Under the pieces are notes generated by a model that did not search any database, was not told the origin of the DNA, and saw nothing but the letters and a program-made list of their open reading frames with translations. A stretch of DNA of 64,000 nt. It comes from JAFGOG01 sp034429215. GTDB taxonomy: Bacteria; Chloroflexota; Anaerolineae; JAAYZQ01. The stretch is taken from the NCBI GenBank assembly GCA_034429215.1, contig DAOUGI010000103.1, forward strand, positions 1 through 64,000. The letters run 5' to 3'. Position 1 is the stretch's first letter. The number at the start of each line of letters is the position of its first letter. Position numbers and translations under genes: made by a program. Shown here piece after piece: positions 51,536 through 58,767 of this stretch.

Positions 51536-52855
51536 CTATCCCCCACTCTTCCCTGCATCGCTTCGCGCTGCACTGAACGGCGGTCTCCCCACCGGGGCGA
51601 GGGAGTCACATGCCTTGGGCGCCATGATCTCACCGGCGAGCGCCGCGCAGGCAGCCACGAGCGGGCCGGCCAGGTAGGTGTCGCCCGGTCCCTGCTTGCC
51701 GGCAAAGTTGCGGTTGCCGGTGCCCACCTGCACCTCTTTATCGCCCGTCATGCCGATCTGGCCGGCAGCGCAGCCGCCACAGCCGGCGTTGCTGATGATG
51801 AACCCGGCATCAAACAGGGCCTGGAGGGTGCCATCGTCGAGGATCTGCTTCCACACCTCGTGGGTGGCGGGCACAATCGAGGCCATGACCCACGGCTTGA
51901 TCCTCTTGCCGCGGACCAGGTCGGCCACCAGCCGCAGGTCCTCGTAGCGGCCGTTGGTGCACGAGCCGATGAACACCGAGTCGACGCGCAGGCCGGCCAC
52001 CTCGCGCACCGTCTTGACGTTGTCAGGCTTGGGCGGGCAGGCGATAAGCGGCTCCAGGTTAGTTATGTCTACGACGACCTCTTCTGTGTAGGCGGCGTCG
52101 GGATCGGCGTACACCCCCTCCAGGTCGATGCGGCCGGAGCGCTCCCGGCAATAGTCCAGCACCGCCTCTGACGGCGGGATCAACCCGACGATGCCGCCCA
52201 TCTCGGTGACCATGCTCGACAGGGTAATGCGGCCGGGCAGGTCGAGGGCCTCGACGGCCGGGCCGTAGAACTCGATCGCCTTGCCCAGGGCGCCGCTGGC
52301 GCCAAGCACCCGCAGCACGGCCAGGGTCAGGTCTTTGGGGGTGCACGGGTAGCGCAGATCGCCCTTGACCGTGACCTTCATCGTCGGCGGCACCTCGAAC
52401 CAGGTCTTGCCGGCCTTGAAGGCAAAGGCGATATCCTGGTCGCCCATCCCCTGGCCAAAGGCGCCGATGGCCCCCAGAATGTTCAGGTGGCTGTCGGTGC
52501 CGACCACCGTGCCGCCCGGCAGGGCCAGGCCCGTCTCGATCATGACGTGCGAGCCGATGCCGGCGTTTACGTCATAGACCTGGATGCCCTGGTGGCCGGC
52601 CCACCGCCGGGCCAGGTGCTGGTTGACGGCGTAGGGGATGTTGTTGGCCGGCACGACGCAGTCAAAGGTAAAGAAAGTCCTGCCCACGTCGGCCACCGGC
52701 GTGTCGCCATAGTTGGTCTGATAGTTCTTGACGACATTCGCCCCGCCAAAGTCGCGGGCGCTGCGGACGTCCAGCCCCATCCACACGATCTTGCCGGGGG
52801 TCGCCGGCTCGTCGGAATGGGCCTGGATGATCTTTTCGATGATCGTTTTACCCAT
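51536..52855 (-). CDS. leuC: LeuC-family hydro-lyase large subunit
   Basis: A 439-aa [4Fe-4S] aconitase-family large subunit. Cluster ligands are in FIGSCTNGRYEDLRL and NAGCGGCAAGQIG; GTDSHLNILGAIGAFGQGMGDQDIAFAFKAGKTWF and the N-terminal KIVWMGLDVRSARD segment are typical. The last 30 residues (KACDSLAPVGRPPFSAARSD) form a nonconserved tail that runs to the start of leuD. Such enzymes isomerise citrate, isopropylmalate, homocitrate or dimethylmalate; the operon argues for citrate or an analogue. AGGGGGAGG precedes the ATG. Confidence 0.9.
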   Translation of the reverse strand: MGKTIIEKIIQAHSDEPATPGKIVWMGLDVRSARDFGGANVVKNYQTNYGDTPVADVGRTFFTFDCVVPANNIPYAVNQHLARRWAGHQGIQVYDVNAGIGSHVMIETGLALPGGTVVGTDSHLNILGAIGAFGQGMGDQDIAFAFKAGKTWFEVPPTMKVTVKGDLRYPCTPKDLTLAVLRVLGASGALGKAIEFYGPAVEALDLPGRITLSSMVTEMGGIVGLIPPSEAVLDYCRERSGRIDLEGVYADPDAAYTEEVVVDITNLEPLIACPPKPDNVKTVREVAGLRVDSVFIGSCTNGRYEDLRLVADLVRGKRIKPWVMASIVPATHEVWKQILDDGTLQALFDAGFIISNAGCGGCAAGQIGMTGDKEVQVGTGNRNFAGKQGPGDTYLAGPLVAACAALAGEIMAPKACDSLAPVGRPPFSAARSDAGKSGG

Positions 52856-52868
52856 AGAGATCCTCCCC

Positions 52869-53441
52869 CTATCCTAACCTGGCCGACGATTCTTTCTTGA
52901 TCTGCAGGTCGCGCAGAGTCTCAAAGCTCATAAAGTCAGCCTTGTTGATCAGGGTCGCCTCCGGCGAGCGTTTGAGCTTGTCGCCTTCGCCGGCGTGGGC
53001 CGCGATCATGTGCTGCACCTCCATCGGCAGGCCAAACTCGTAGGCCAGCGCCGCGCCGCTGAACGGATGGCGCATCAGCGCGCCATAGGGGGTCTGGAAA
53101 GTCAGGTCGCCCCGGTATTCATACTCCAACAGCTTGCCGATGTCGTGCAGCAGCCCACCGGCCAGCAGGTAATCCATGTTGATCGGCACCCGCTCGCCAT
53201 AGATCTCGCCAAAGAGCTGCGCCGCGCGGTAGGCGGTCAGCGTCACCGCCCGCACGTGCTCCACGAAATTGGCCGGGCAGGGGTTGATCAGCAGGGTAAA
53301 GGGCATCTGGACGATCGTATCGGGCGTCCAGCCGCTCCGCTCCATGGCCACTTCCCAGACGTGAATCGTCTTTTCTCGCAGCTCGGGGTCCTGAATCATG
53401 TTGAATTCAGGCATCAGTTTCAACAGCTTGTCACGCATCAT
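52869..53441 (-). CDS. HD-domain hydrolase
   Basis: A 190-aa HD-domain protein with His62 in FVEHVRAVTLTAYRAAQ, the HD pair in GGLLHDIGKLLEYEY (99-100), His115-like in LMRHPFSGAALAYEFG and the distal NKADFMSFE. It is probably a metal-dependent phosphohydrolase. It lies 13 bases before leuC and 98 bases after the citryl-CoA-lyase-like gene. Its repeated company with these metabolic genes suggests a role with the pathway, but I cannot name the substrate. ATG at 53438 is the better-spaced alternative start. Confidence 0.8.
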   Translation of the reverse strand: MMRDKLLKLMPEFNMIQDPELREKTIHVWEVAMERSGWTPDTIVQMPFTLLINPCPANFVEHVRAVTLTAYRAAQLFGEIYGERVPINMDYLLAGGLLHDIGKLLEYEYRGDLTFQTPYGALMRHPFSGAALAYEFGLPMEVQHMIAAHAGEGDKLKRSPEATLINKADFMSFETLRDLQIKKESSARLG

Positions 53442-53472
53442 TTCCTCTCAAGTAGTAATTCCCCAAATTATT

Positions 53473-53499
53473 GTCATTCTGAGCGAAGCGAAGAATCTC
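53473..53499. repeat. Dispersed CATTCTGAGCGAAGCGAAGAATC element
   Basis: GTCATTCTGAGC followed directly by GAAGCGAAGAATCTC, a short palindromic-ended repeat known from intergenic regions of many unrelated bacteria. It sits between the HD and citryl-CoA-lyase-like genes. A longer relative is at 36549-36594. Confidence 0.6.
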
Positions 53500-53538
53500 T
53501 CCTCAGCCAACTGAGACCCTTCACCCCTCGCCCAAATT

Positions 53539-54327
53539 CTACCGATCCAAACTCCGCTCGGGCGGGCCGTCATATTCGTGGGTCTTGGAGTCGATGTTGC
53601 GCATCGGCCGCTCGCGCGTCTGCTCCTCGTACACCTGGGCGGCCAGGCCCACGGTGCGGCTGATGGCGAAAAAGCCGTTGCCCAGCGCCGGTGGAAAGCC
53701 CAGATCGCACAACACGGCGGCGATGCCGCCGTCGACGTTCATCGGCAGGTCCTTGCCCAGGCTCTCTTTCATCGCCTGGCGCAGCGCCTGGCCCATCTCC
53801 ACATACTCACCCGCTGCACCGGCCTCCTCGGCCAGGGCAAAGAGCCGCTTGGTGCGCGGATCGTCGCTGTGAATGCGATGGCCATAGCCCGGCACCCGGA
53901 TCTTTTTGGCGCGAAACTCGGCCATCTTGTCGCGGGCGGCGGCCGGAGCATCGAGGCCCTTGTCACGCTTGTAGGCCACGCACTCTAGCAGGATCTTCAT
54001 GCAATCCTCGATGGCACCGCCGTGGTGGCGGTTGATGGTCATGATGCCCCCGGCGATGGCGGTGGTCAGCGGCGCGCCCCCGGTGGCGACCGTCCGCGCG
54101 GCGATGGCGCTGGGTGGGGTGACGCCGTGGTCGACCGACGACACAAGCATGGCGTCCATCAGCTTGCCGACCTGGGGCGTGGGCAGCTCACCCTTGAGCA
54201 CCAGGTAGACCATCTCGCCGAAAGAGATGCGGCCCATCAGATCGTCGATGCGATAGCCGCGCACCACGACCTTGTTCGGCTCGATTTTCGTAATTGCGGT
54301 TTTCCAGGTCTCTTTACCTTCCGACAT
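53539..54327 (-). CDS. Citrate synthase homologue of citryl-CoA lyase size
   Basis: A 262-aa protein matching only the C-terminal catalytic part of citrate synthase, as citryl-CoA lyases do. All three catalytic residues are present: His in NRHHGGAIED (101/102), His150 in VPGYGHRIHSDD and Asp199 in MNVDGGIAA. Synthases are usually 370-430 aa, so the lyase (citryl-CoA to acetyl-CoA plus oxaloacetate) is the more likely direction, and a SucCD-like ligase that could make the CoA thioester is in the same operon. GAGGGAGAG six bases before the ATG at 54327 fixes the start. Other 3-hydroxy-acyl-CoAs are possible substrates. Confidence 0.8.
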   Translation of the reverse strand: MSEGKETWKTAITKIEPNKVVVRGYRIDDLMGRISFGEMVYLVLKGELPTPQVGKLMDAMLVSSVDHGVTPPSAIAARTVATGGAPLTTAIAGGIMTINRHHGGAIEDCMKILLECVAYKRDKGLDAPAAARDKMAEFRAKKIRVPGYGHRIHSDDPRTKRLFALAEEAGAAGEYVEMGQALRQAMKESLGKDLPMNVDGGIAAVLCDLGFPPALGNGFFAISRTVGLAAQVYEEQTRERPMRNIDSKTHEYDGPPERSLDR

Positions 54328-54341
54328 ATTTGCTCTCCCTC

Positions 54342-54381
54342 TTGGAATGTCTACGCTCGACTTAGAATATCTACGCTCGAC
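54342..54381. repeat. Two tandem 20-bp units
   Basis: TTGGAATGTCTACGCTCGAC (54342-54361) directly followed by TTAGAATATCTACGCTCGAC. They lie upstream of the citryl-CoA-lyase-like gene and include the nitrilase stop codon. Possibly operator half-sites or a slippage product. Confidence 0.6.
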
Positions 54382-55513
54382 GCGGATCACAATCCGCGTC
54401 TGGCTGATAAGATGCGATTTCTGCCGGTTCGTGCAATTGCCCAGACGCCGGACTGTGGTCCGGCGAGAGCAGGCCTGGCGAGTTTGGCGCCACTGCGTAC
54501 TTGGCTTTACGCCGCCGGTGCCATCGCCCCAGCTGGATCGCCAGGCCATCGAGCCAGGAGATCTGGGCCGGGACGCCCGGCACCAGCATCGGGCCCTTGG
54601 GAAGAGGCGGCAACGCCGCCCGATCGGGTGCGCCGGGCTGCACCAGGGCCAGCAACACCGCTTCCTCATCCTGGCCGGCCTGGGCCAGCCTGGTTCCGTC
54701 CCGATCGACGATGCACGAGCGCCCCATCATCGGACAGCTCAGCCGGAAATTGGCGCCGGCCGCCGGCAGCACGCCGGCCATGGTCCCCGGCCCCAGGCTC
54801 ATCAGAAAGAGGAGGCCGTATGGGATCGGGGAGCGGAACGGGCCGCACCGCGCCGCATAGACGGCCGGCACGCCGGCGCTTGACGCTTGCAGCACGGTCG
54901 CCTGGCCAAACCAGCCCACCGCGTCCAGCTTGACGCCGAGGATCCGGTCCTTCATCCGCATCAGCAGGCGCCCGCCCTCGTCCTCCAGGTCGCCGACCAG
55001 GACCGGCGGCGACGACGGGATGCACAGCAGGTCGACGCGCCCCTGGTAGGCAAGGGCCAGGTCGGCAAACACCTGGTCCCAGCAGATGAGCAGGCCGATC
55101 CGGCCCAGGGCCGTGTCGGCGATGACCGGGTCGGCGCCGCGGGCAAAGTAGCCGTTCTCCCACAGCGCCACGTGCACCTTGCGGTAGACCCACTGCCGGC
55201 CGTCGGGCGCGGCGAGCATGGCCACGATATAGCTGCGCCCGGCAATCCGCGCCGGAAAGCTGCCGGCGAGGTGAATCCCCAGCCGCTGCGCTGTGCGGCA
55301 GATCCAGAGCCCGGTCGGCCCGTCAAGCGGCTCGGCTAGGCGAAAGTTGCGGTCGGTGTACTCGTAGCCGCAGCCAAACAGCTCCGGCAGGACGACGAGC
55401 TGGGCGCCCTGGACGGCTGCCTGCTCGACCAGCACGGCAGCATGGGCCAGGTTAGCCTCCACGGCGCCCACCGGGGCGTTCATCTGGATCGCGGCGACAG
55501 TGAGGTCAGTCAT
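54371..55513 (-). CDS. Carbon-nitrogen hydrolase (nitrilase superfamily)
   Basis: A 380-aa nitrilase-superfamily amidase with the Glu-Lys-Cys triad: Glu44 in VVLPELFGCGYEY, Lys112 in YRKVHVALWE and Cys144 in LLICWDQVFADLA. The last 50 or so residues (LLSPDHSPASGQ, QPDADCDPRRA) are not part of the fold; they are encoded by two copies of a dispersed palindrome and end at a tandem repeat, so the original stop has apparently been displaced. The amide or nitrile substrate is unknown. Its start overlaps the phosphatase stop. Confidence 0.82.
   Translation of the reverse strand: MTDLTVAAIQMNAPVGAVEANLAHAAVLVEQAAVQGAQLVVLPELFGCGYEYTDRNFRLAEPLDGPTGLWICRTAQRLGIHLAGSFPARIAGRSYIVAMLAAPDGRQWVYRKVHVALWENGYFARGADPVIADTALGRIGLLICWDQVFADLALAYQGRVDLLCIPSSPPVLVGDLEDEGGRLLMRMKDRILGVKLDAVGWFGQATVLQASSAGVPAVYAARCGPFRSPIPYGLLFLMSLGPGTMAGVLPAAGANFRLSCPMMGRSCIVDRDGTRLAQAGQDEEAVLLALVQPGAPDRAALPPLPKGPMLVPGVPAQISWLDGLAIQLGRWHRRRKAKYAVAPNSPGLLSPDHSPASGQLHEPAEIASYQPDADCDPRRA
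54381..54398. repeat. Dispersed palindrome, copy 2
   Basis: CGCGGATCACAATCCGCG followed by TCTGGC, inside the 3' end of the nitrilase frame. Confidence 0.6.
54446..54465. repeat. Dispersed palindrome, copy 3 (opposite orientation)
   Basis: On the minus strand the core GCCGGACCACAGTCCGGC is followed by GTCTGG, matching copies 1 and 2 beyond the palindrome itself. Confidence 0.55.
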
Positions 55514-55980
55514 GTTCTCTGTTCCCGCTCCGCAAACCGGATGGCTGTGGCCTCGTACCCGGGCGCACTCATAGCGTTGGGCTTGACCGCCCGCACACGA
55601 GCGATCGCTGCGTCGATCTCCAGGCCATGATAACGTACCAGATAGGCAGCCAGCGCCACGCCGGTGCGGTCCTTGCCGGCATGGCAGTGGATCAGTACCG
55701 GCCGGCCGGCGCTTACTTCGGCGTGGATCGCGTCCAACACCGGCTCAAGCTCGCGCAGCAGCAGGTCCTGCAGCGCGGCAACTACCGGCAGGCTGGGCGT
55801 CATCGGCAGCGAGTGGTGGCGCAGACCGGCGGCGGTGATCTCGGCCGGGTCAGGCTCGGTGTTCAACGACACGACCGCCCGTATCCCTGCGGCGTGAAGG
55901 TTGTTAAGGTTCCAAGGAAACTCGACCGGCCCCGGGCGACCGGCCAGGAGCCCGTCGAGCACCCAGTAGACGTATTCCAC
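55510..55980 (-). CDS. Dual-specificity/tyrosine phosphatase-like protein
   Basis: A 156-aa cysteine phosphatase with P-loop HCHAGKDRTGVAL (Cys99, Arg105) and an upstream IRAVVSLNTEPD segment with the general-acid region. The fold is that of DSP/PTP enzymes acting on phosphotyrosine, phosphoinositides or small phosphates. It starts with GTG right after the SucD-like stop and overlaps the nitrilase start (ATGA), so the three are translationally coupled. Its role in this metabolic operon is unclear. Confidence 0.82.
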   Translation of the reverse strand: MEYVYWVLDGLLAGRPGPVEFPWNLNNLHAAGIRAVVSLNTEPDPAEITAAGLRHHSLPMTPSLPVVAALQDLLLRELEPVLDAIHAEVSAGRPVLIHCHAGKDRTGVALAAYLVRYHGLEIDAAIARVRAVKPNAMSAPGYEATAIRFAEREQRT

Positions 55981-56886
55981 CTACAACCCCAGCTTGGCCA
56001 GAACCCCTTTGGTCGCTTCCGGCAGCTCGCCGAAAGCGTCGACCACGGTGGCGCCGACGGAACGAAGGCGGTCGACCTTGCCCTCGTAGGTGCCGCGGCC
56101 GCCCTCGATGATGGCGCCGGCGTGGCTAAAGCGGGTGCCGCTCTTGGCCGCCTTGCCGCCGATGTAGGCGACGACCGGCTTGGTCAGCTCGCCGGATTCG
56201 ATCAGGTCGGCCACCCGCTCCTCCTGGGTGCCGCCGATCTCGCCAAAGATGACGATCGCCTTGGTGTCGGGGTCCTTTTGGAACAGCTTGACCACCTCTG
56301 GGTGGGGCATGCCGACCACGGCATCCCCGCCGACGTGAACCAGCGTCGTGGCCCCGATGCCGGCCTGGCTCAGGTAATAGGCGGTGCTGGAGGTCATACC
56401 GCCGCTGCGCGACGAGATACCCACCGGGCCGGGGCGAAACCACGATTTCGCCGACGAGGCCCGGCCGCCCATCATGCCCAATATACCCTTGTCAGGGCTG
56501 AGCACGCCGAGCGTATTCGGCCCGACGAACATGGCACCGGCCTCTTTGGCGGCCTTGGCGATGACCAGCACATCCCAGATCGGAACGCGGTCGGGCACGA
56601 TCACCAGCAGCTTGACGCCGGCGGCGATCGACTCTAGCGCGCCCGGCTTGACGATCGGGGCCGGAATGAACAGGACGGAGACGTCGATCGGTCCGGCCTT
56701 TTCCCAGGCCTCCTGGACGGTGTCAAAGACGGGCACCCCCTCGACCTCCTGGTTGCCCTTGCCGGGTGTGACGCCGGCCACCACGTTGGTGCCATATTCG
56801 CGCATCAGCTTGGTGCGCGCCATGCCCTCGCGCCCGGTGATGCCCTGCACGAGGACCCGCTTGGTTTGATCGATCAAGATAGACAT
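55981..56886 (-). CDS. sucD: SucD-like acyl-CoA ligase alpha subunit
   Basis: A 301-aa CoA-binding, phosphohistidine subunit. CoA fold GITGREGMARTKLMREYG, phospho-His255 in FSHAGAII, Glu216 in FGEIGGTQEE. Two differences from standard SucD: the GPNC loop reads GPNTLG (122-127), and the SRSGTLT loop reads SRSGGMTSS (159-167); as I recall it, SRSGGM is also how ATP-citrate lyase reads there. That favours a substrate other than succinate, for example citrate (inference from remembered sequences). It is separated from the beta subunit by a small lipoprotein gene. Confidence 0.85.
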   Translation of the reverse strand: MSILIDQTKRVLVQGITGREGMARTKLMREYGTNVVAGVTPGKGNQEVEGVPVFDTVQEAWEKAGPIDVSVLFIPAPIVKPGALESIAAGVKLLVIVPDRVPIWDVLVIAKAAKEAGAMFVGPNTLGVLSPDKGILGMMGGRASSAKSWFRPGPVGISSRSGGMTSSTAYYLSQAGIGATTLVHVGGDAVVGMPHPEVVKLFQKDPDTKAIVIFGEIGGTQEERVADLIESGELTKPVVAYIGGKAAKSGTRFSHAGAIIEGGRGTYEGKVDRLRSVGATVVDAFGELPEATKGVLAKLGL

Positions 56887-56914
56887 AGGTCAATCCTCAT
56901 TCGTCATTCTATCG

Positions 56915-57184
56915 CTACGGCTTGGGCGTCCCCGGCTTGCACTCACCCCGTTTAAAGGCCCACTCTTCGCACTCGGTGCCGTCGTCAAAGATGCAGTAGC
57001 CGACCTGGCCGCCGTCGGCGAGGGTGCGGATCTCGAGTCGATAGCCCTGCTCTTCACAGTATTCAGAGGCCGGATTGGCGATACCCGGCGACAGCGGCGA
57101 CTCTTGGGTGGTTTCTGCCGTGCCCCCGCACGCGGCGAGGAGCATGGCCCCGACCAGCACTAGCACAACTAGACGCATTTTCAT
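56915..57184 (-). CDS. DUF333-type lipoprotein
   Basis: An 89-aa lipoprotein: signal MKMRLVVLVLVGAMLLAAC with lipobox LAAC (Cys19), a short linker, and a DUF333 domain (ANPASEYCEEQGYRLEI...GQVGYCIFDDGTECEEWAF) with paired cysteines. DUF333 domains occur in putative hemolysin and inhibitor-like secreted proteins of unknown function. Its ATG overlaps the beta-subunit stop (ATGA), and the SucD-like gene follows after 28 bases, so an exported lipoprotein has been inserted between two subunits of one enzyme. Confidence 0.85.
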   Translation of the reverse strand: MKMRLVVLVLVGAMLLAACGGTAETTQESPLSPGIANPASEYCEEQGYRLEIRTLADGGQVGYCIFDDGTECEEWAFKRGECKPGTPKP

Positions 57185-58737
57185 CTGCCTACCTCCTTCA
57201 GGTACTCGTCCAGGCCCGGGATCGGCAGCACGATCCTGCCGCCGCCCGCGCCCTGGAAGAAACAGTCCACTTCGCAGGCCAAACACTCGGAGCAGCGCCC
57301 CTTCTTGGCCTCCTCGGGCGTGATGTTCAGCACCGGCACACCCTCGTCGTTCAGCGCCAGGATCTTGCCGGCGCATTCCTTGACGCACACCTTGCTCTCG
57401 CAATTGGCGCACACGCTGTGATCGTAGGTGACCGTCCCGCCCGTCACCGTCTGAAAGGTGTAGGGACGGGGGGACCTCGCCATGACCGGCTCGGGGCGCG
57501 CCTCGGGCTCTATTCGCCTGCCCTCGGCGATGAGCGCGTGCAGCCGGGCGGCGCAGAAATCGGGCGGGTTGTCCTTCTTGTAACCCTCGACACGGGCCGG
57601 GACATGGCCGTTCAGCCATTCCAGGATCGCCACCGCCTTGTCCTCGGTGTTGCCGCCCAGGCGGATGACCACCGGCACGTCGATCTGGGCTTCCAGGAAC
57701 GCCTTCACAAAGCCGCGCGCCGAGTGGAACTGCTCCTGGCTGGCCACGCCCGAGCCTGAGCTGAAATAGCCGTCGATCGGCCCGCTGGCCATCACGATCC
57801 TGGCGGCGCGGTAGACCTTGCTGGCCGGTGGGTTGCCGCTGGTATCGACGTAGGTGGCCAGCTTGTAGCCCTGGCGCATGATGGCGTCCATGCTCATCAT
57901 CGAGCCGCCGCCGCCGGCGCCGTGAAAGCCGACATAGCCGTCGCCCCGCTCAAAGCCCTCGGCCATCTGGATAAAGTAAAAAGTGCCCCGGTAGTCCTTT
58001 TCCTCGATCCGGTAGGCGATCTTTTCCAAGGCCGTGGGCGGCCGGTCATACTCGCGGGCGATCTCAATGCCCAGGTCTTTGTGGCGAAAGGTGCCATAAT
58101 CGTCGACGGTGATGCGGCAGTCGGCGGCCATCAGCGTGCCGTCGGCAAGCTGCACCAGCGGGTTGATCTCGGCGGCGCGGGCGTCGTACCCCTGGGCCAC
58201 CTGGTACAGGCTGACCAGCAGGTTGGCCAGGTCGACCTGGAGCTGGCCGGTGATGCCGGTCTGGCGCACCAGGTTGCGCGCCTGAAAGTCGAGCAGGCCG
58301 GTGCCGACGTCGACGTGCATCTTGGCCACCTTGTCCGGGTGGGCCACGGCGATCTCTTCGACGCCGGTGCCGCCCACGCTGGAAAAGATGATCACCGGCT
58401 GCTGAGCCGCGTCGTCGATGATCACCCCAGCGTAAAACTCGCGGGCGATCTCGATCCGCTGCTCGACCAGCACCTGCTCGACCGTAAAGTTCTTGATCTT
58501 GAGGCCGAGCATGTGCCGGGCCGCCTCCTCGGCCTGGGCGGGGTTGCTGGCCTTCTTGATCCCGCCGAGGCCGGCCCGGCCGGTGACCCACGCCTGGGCC
58601 TTGACCATCGTCTCGCCGCCAATCTCCTCGGCGATCCGCCGCGCCTCCTCGGGGGTGCGCGCCACGCCGCCCTTGGGGACGGCGATCTTGAGCTGCTTCA
58701 GCAGCTCTTTGCCTTGATATTCATGTAATCTTGCCAT
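57181..58737 (-). CDS. sucC: SucC-like acyl-CoA ligase beta subunit with C-terminal 2[4Fe-4S] domain
   Basis: A 518-aa ATP-grasp beta subunit (MARLHEYQGKELLKQLKI, AEINPLVQL; ordinary SucC is about 390 aa). The carboxylate-binding half differs from SucC: GAGGGGSMMSMD, VDTSGNPPASKVY and FSSGSGVASQEQF, closer in pattern to ATP-citrate lyase (SGAPSEQQTY, GGSIANFTN) as I remember it. Residues 440-495 add a ferredoxin-like domain with eight cysteines: 443, 446, 451, 455 and 482, 485, 488, 492. I know of no such tail in standard succinyl-CoA synthetases. GAGAGGAAAC precedes the ATG. Confidence 0.85.
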   Translation of the reverse strand: MARLHEYQGKELLKQLKIAVPKGGVARTPEEARRIAEEIGGETMVKAQAWVTGRAGLGGIKKASNPAQAEEAARHMLGLKIKNFTVEQVLVEQRIEIAREFYAGVIIDDAAQQPVIIFSSVGGTGVEEIAVAHPDKVAKMHVDVGTGLLDFQARNLVRQTGITGQLQVDLANLLVSLYQVAQGYDARAAEINPLVQLADGTLMAADCRITVDDYGTFRHKDLGIEIAREYDRPPTALEKIAYRIEEKDYRGTFYFIQMAEGFERGDGYVGFHGAGGGGSMMSMDAIMRQGYKLATYVDTSGNPPASKVYRAARIVMASGPIDGYFSSGSGVASQEQFHSARGFVKAFLEAQIDVPVVIRLGGNTEDKAVAILEWLNGHVPARVEGYKKDNPPDFCAARLHALIAEGRRIEPEARPEPVMARSPRPYTFQTVTGGTVTYDHSVCANCESKVCVKECAGKILALNDEGVPVLNITPEEAKKGRCSECLACEVDCFFQGAGGGRIVLPIPGLDEYLKEVGR

Positions 58738-58767
58738 AGTTTCCTCTCAAAATTCCATATCCGGTGG

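Noticed and set aside
50995..52855. Leucine biosynthesis operon
   Set aside because: Only the LeuC/LeuD-type hydro-lyase is present; leuA, leuB and ilv genes are absent, and the neighbours are a citryl-CoA-lyase-like protein and acyl-CoA ligase subunits.
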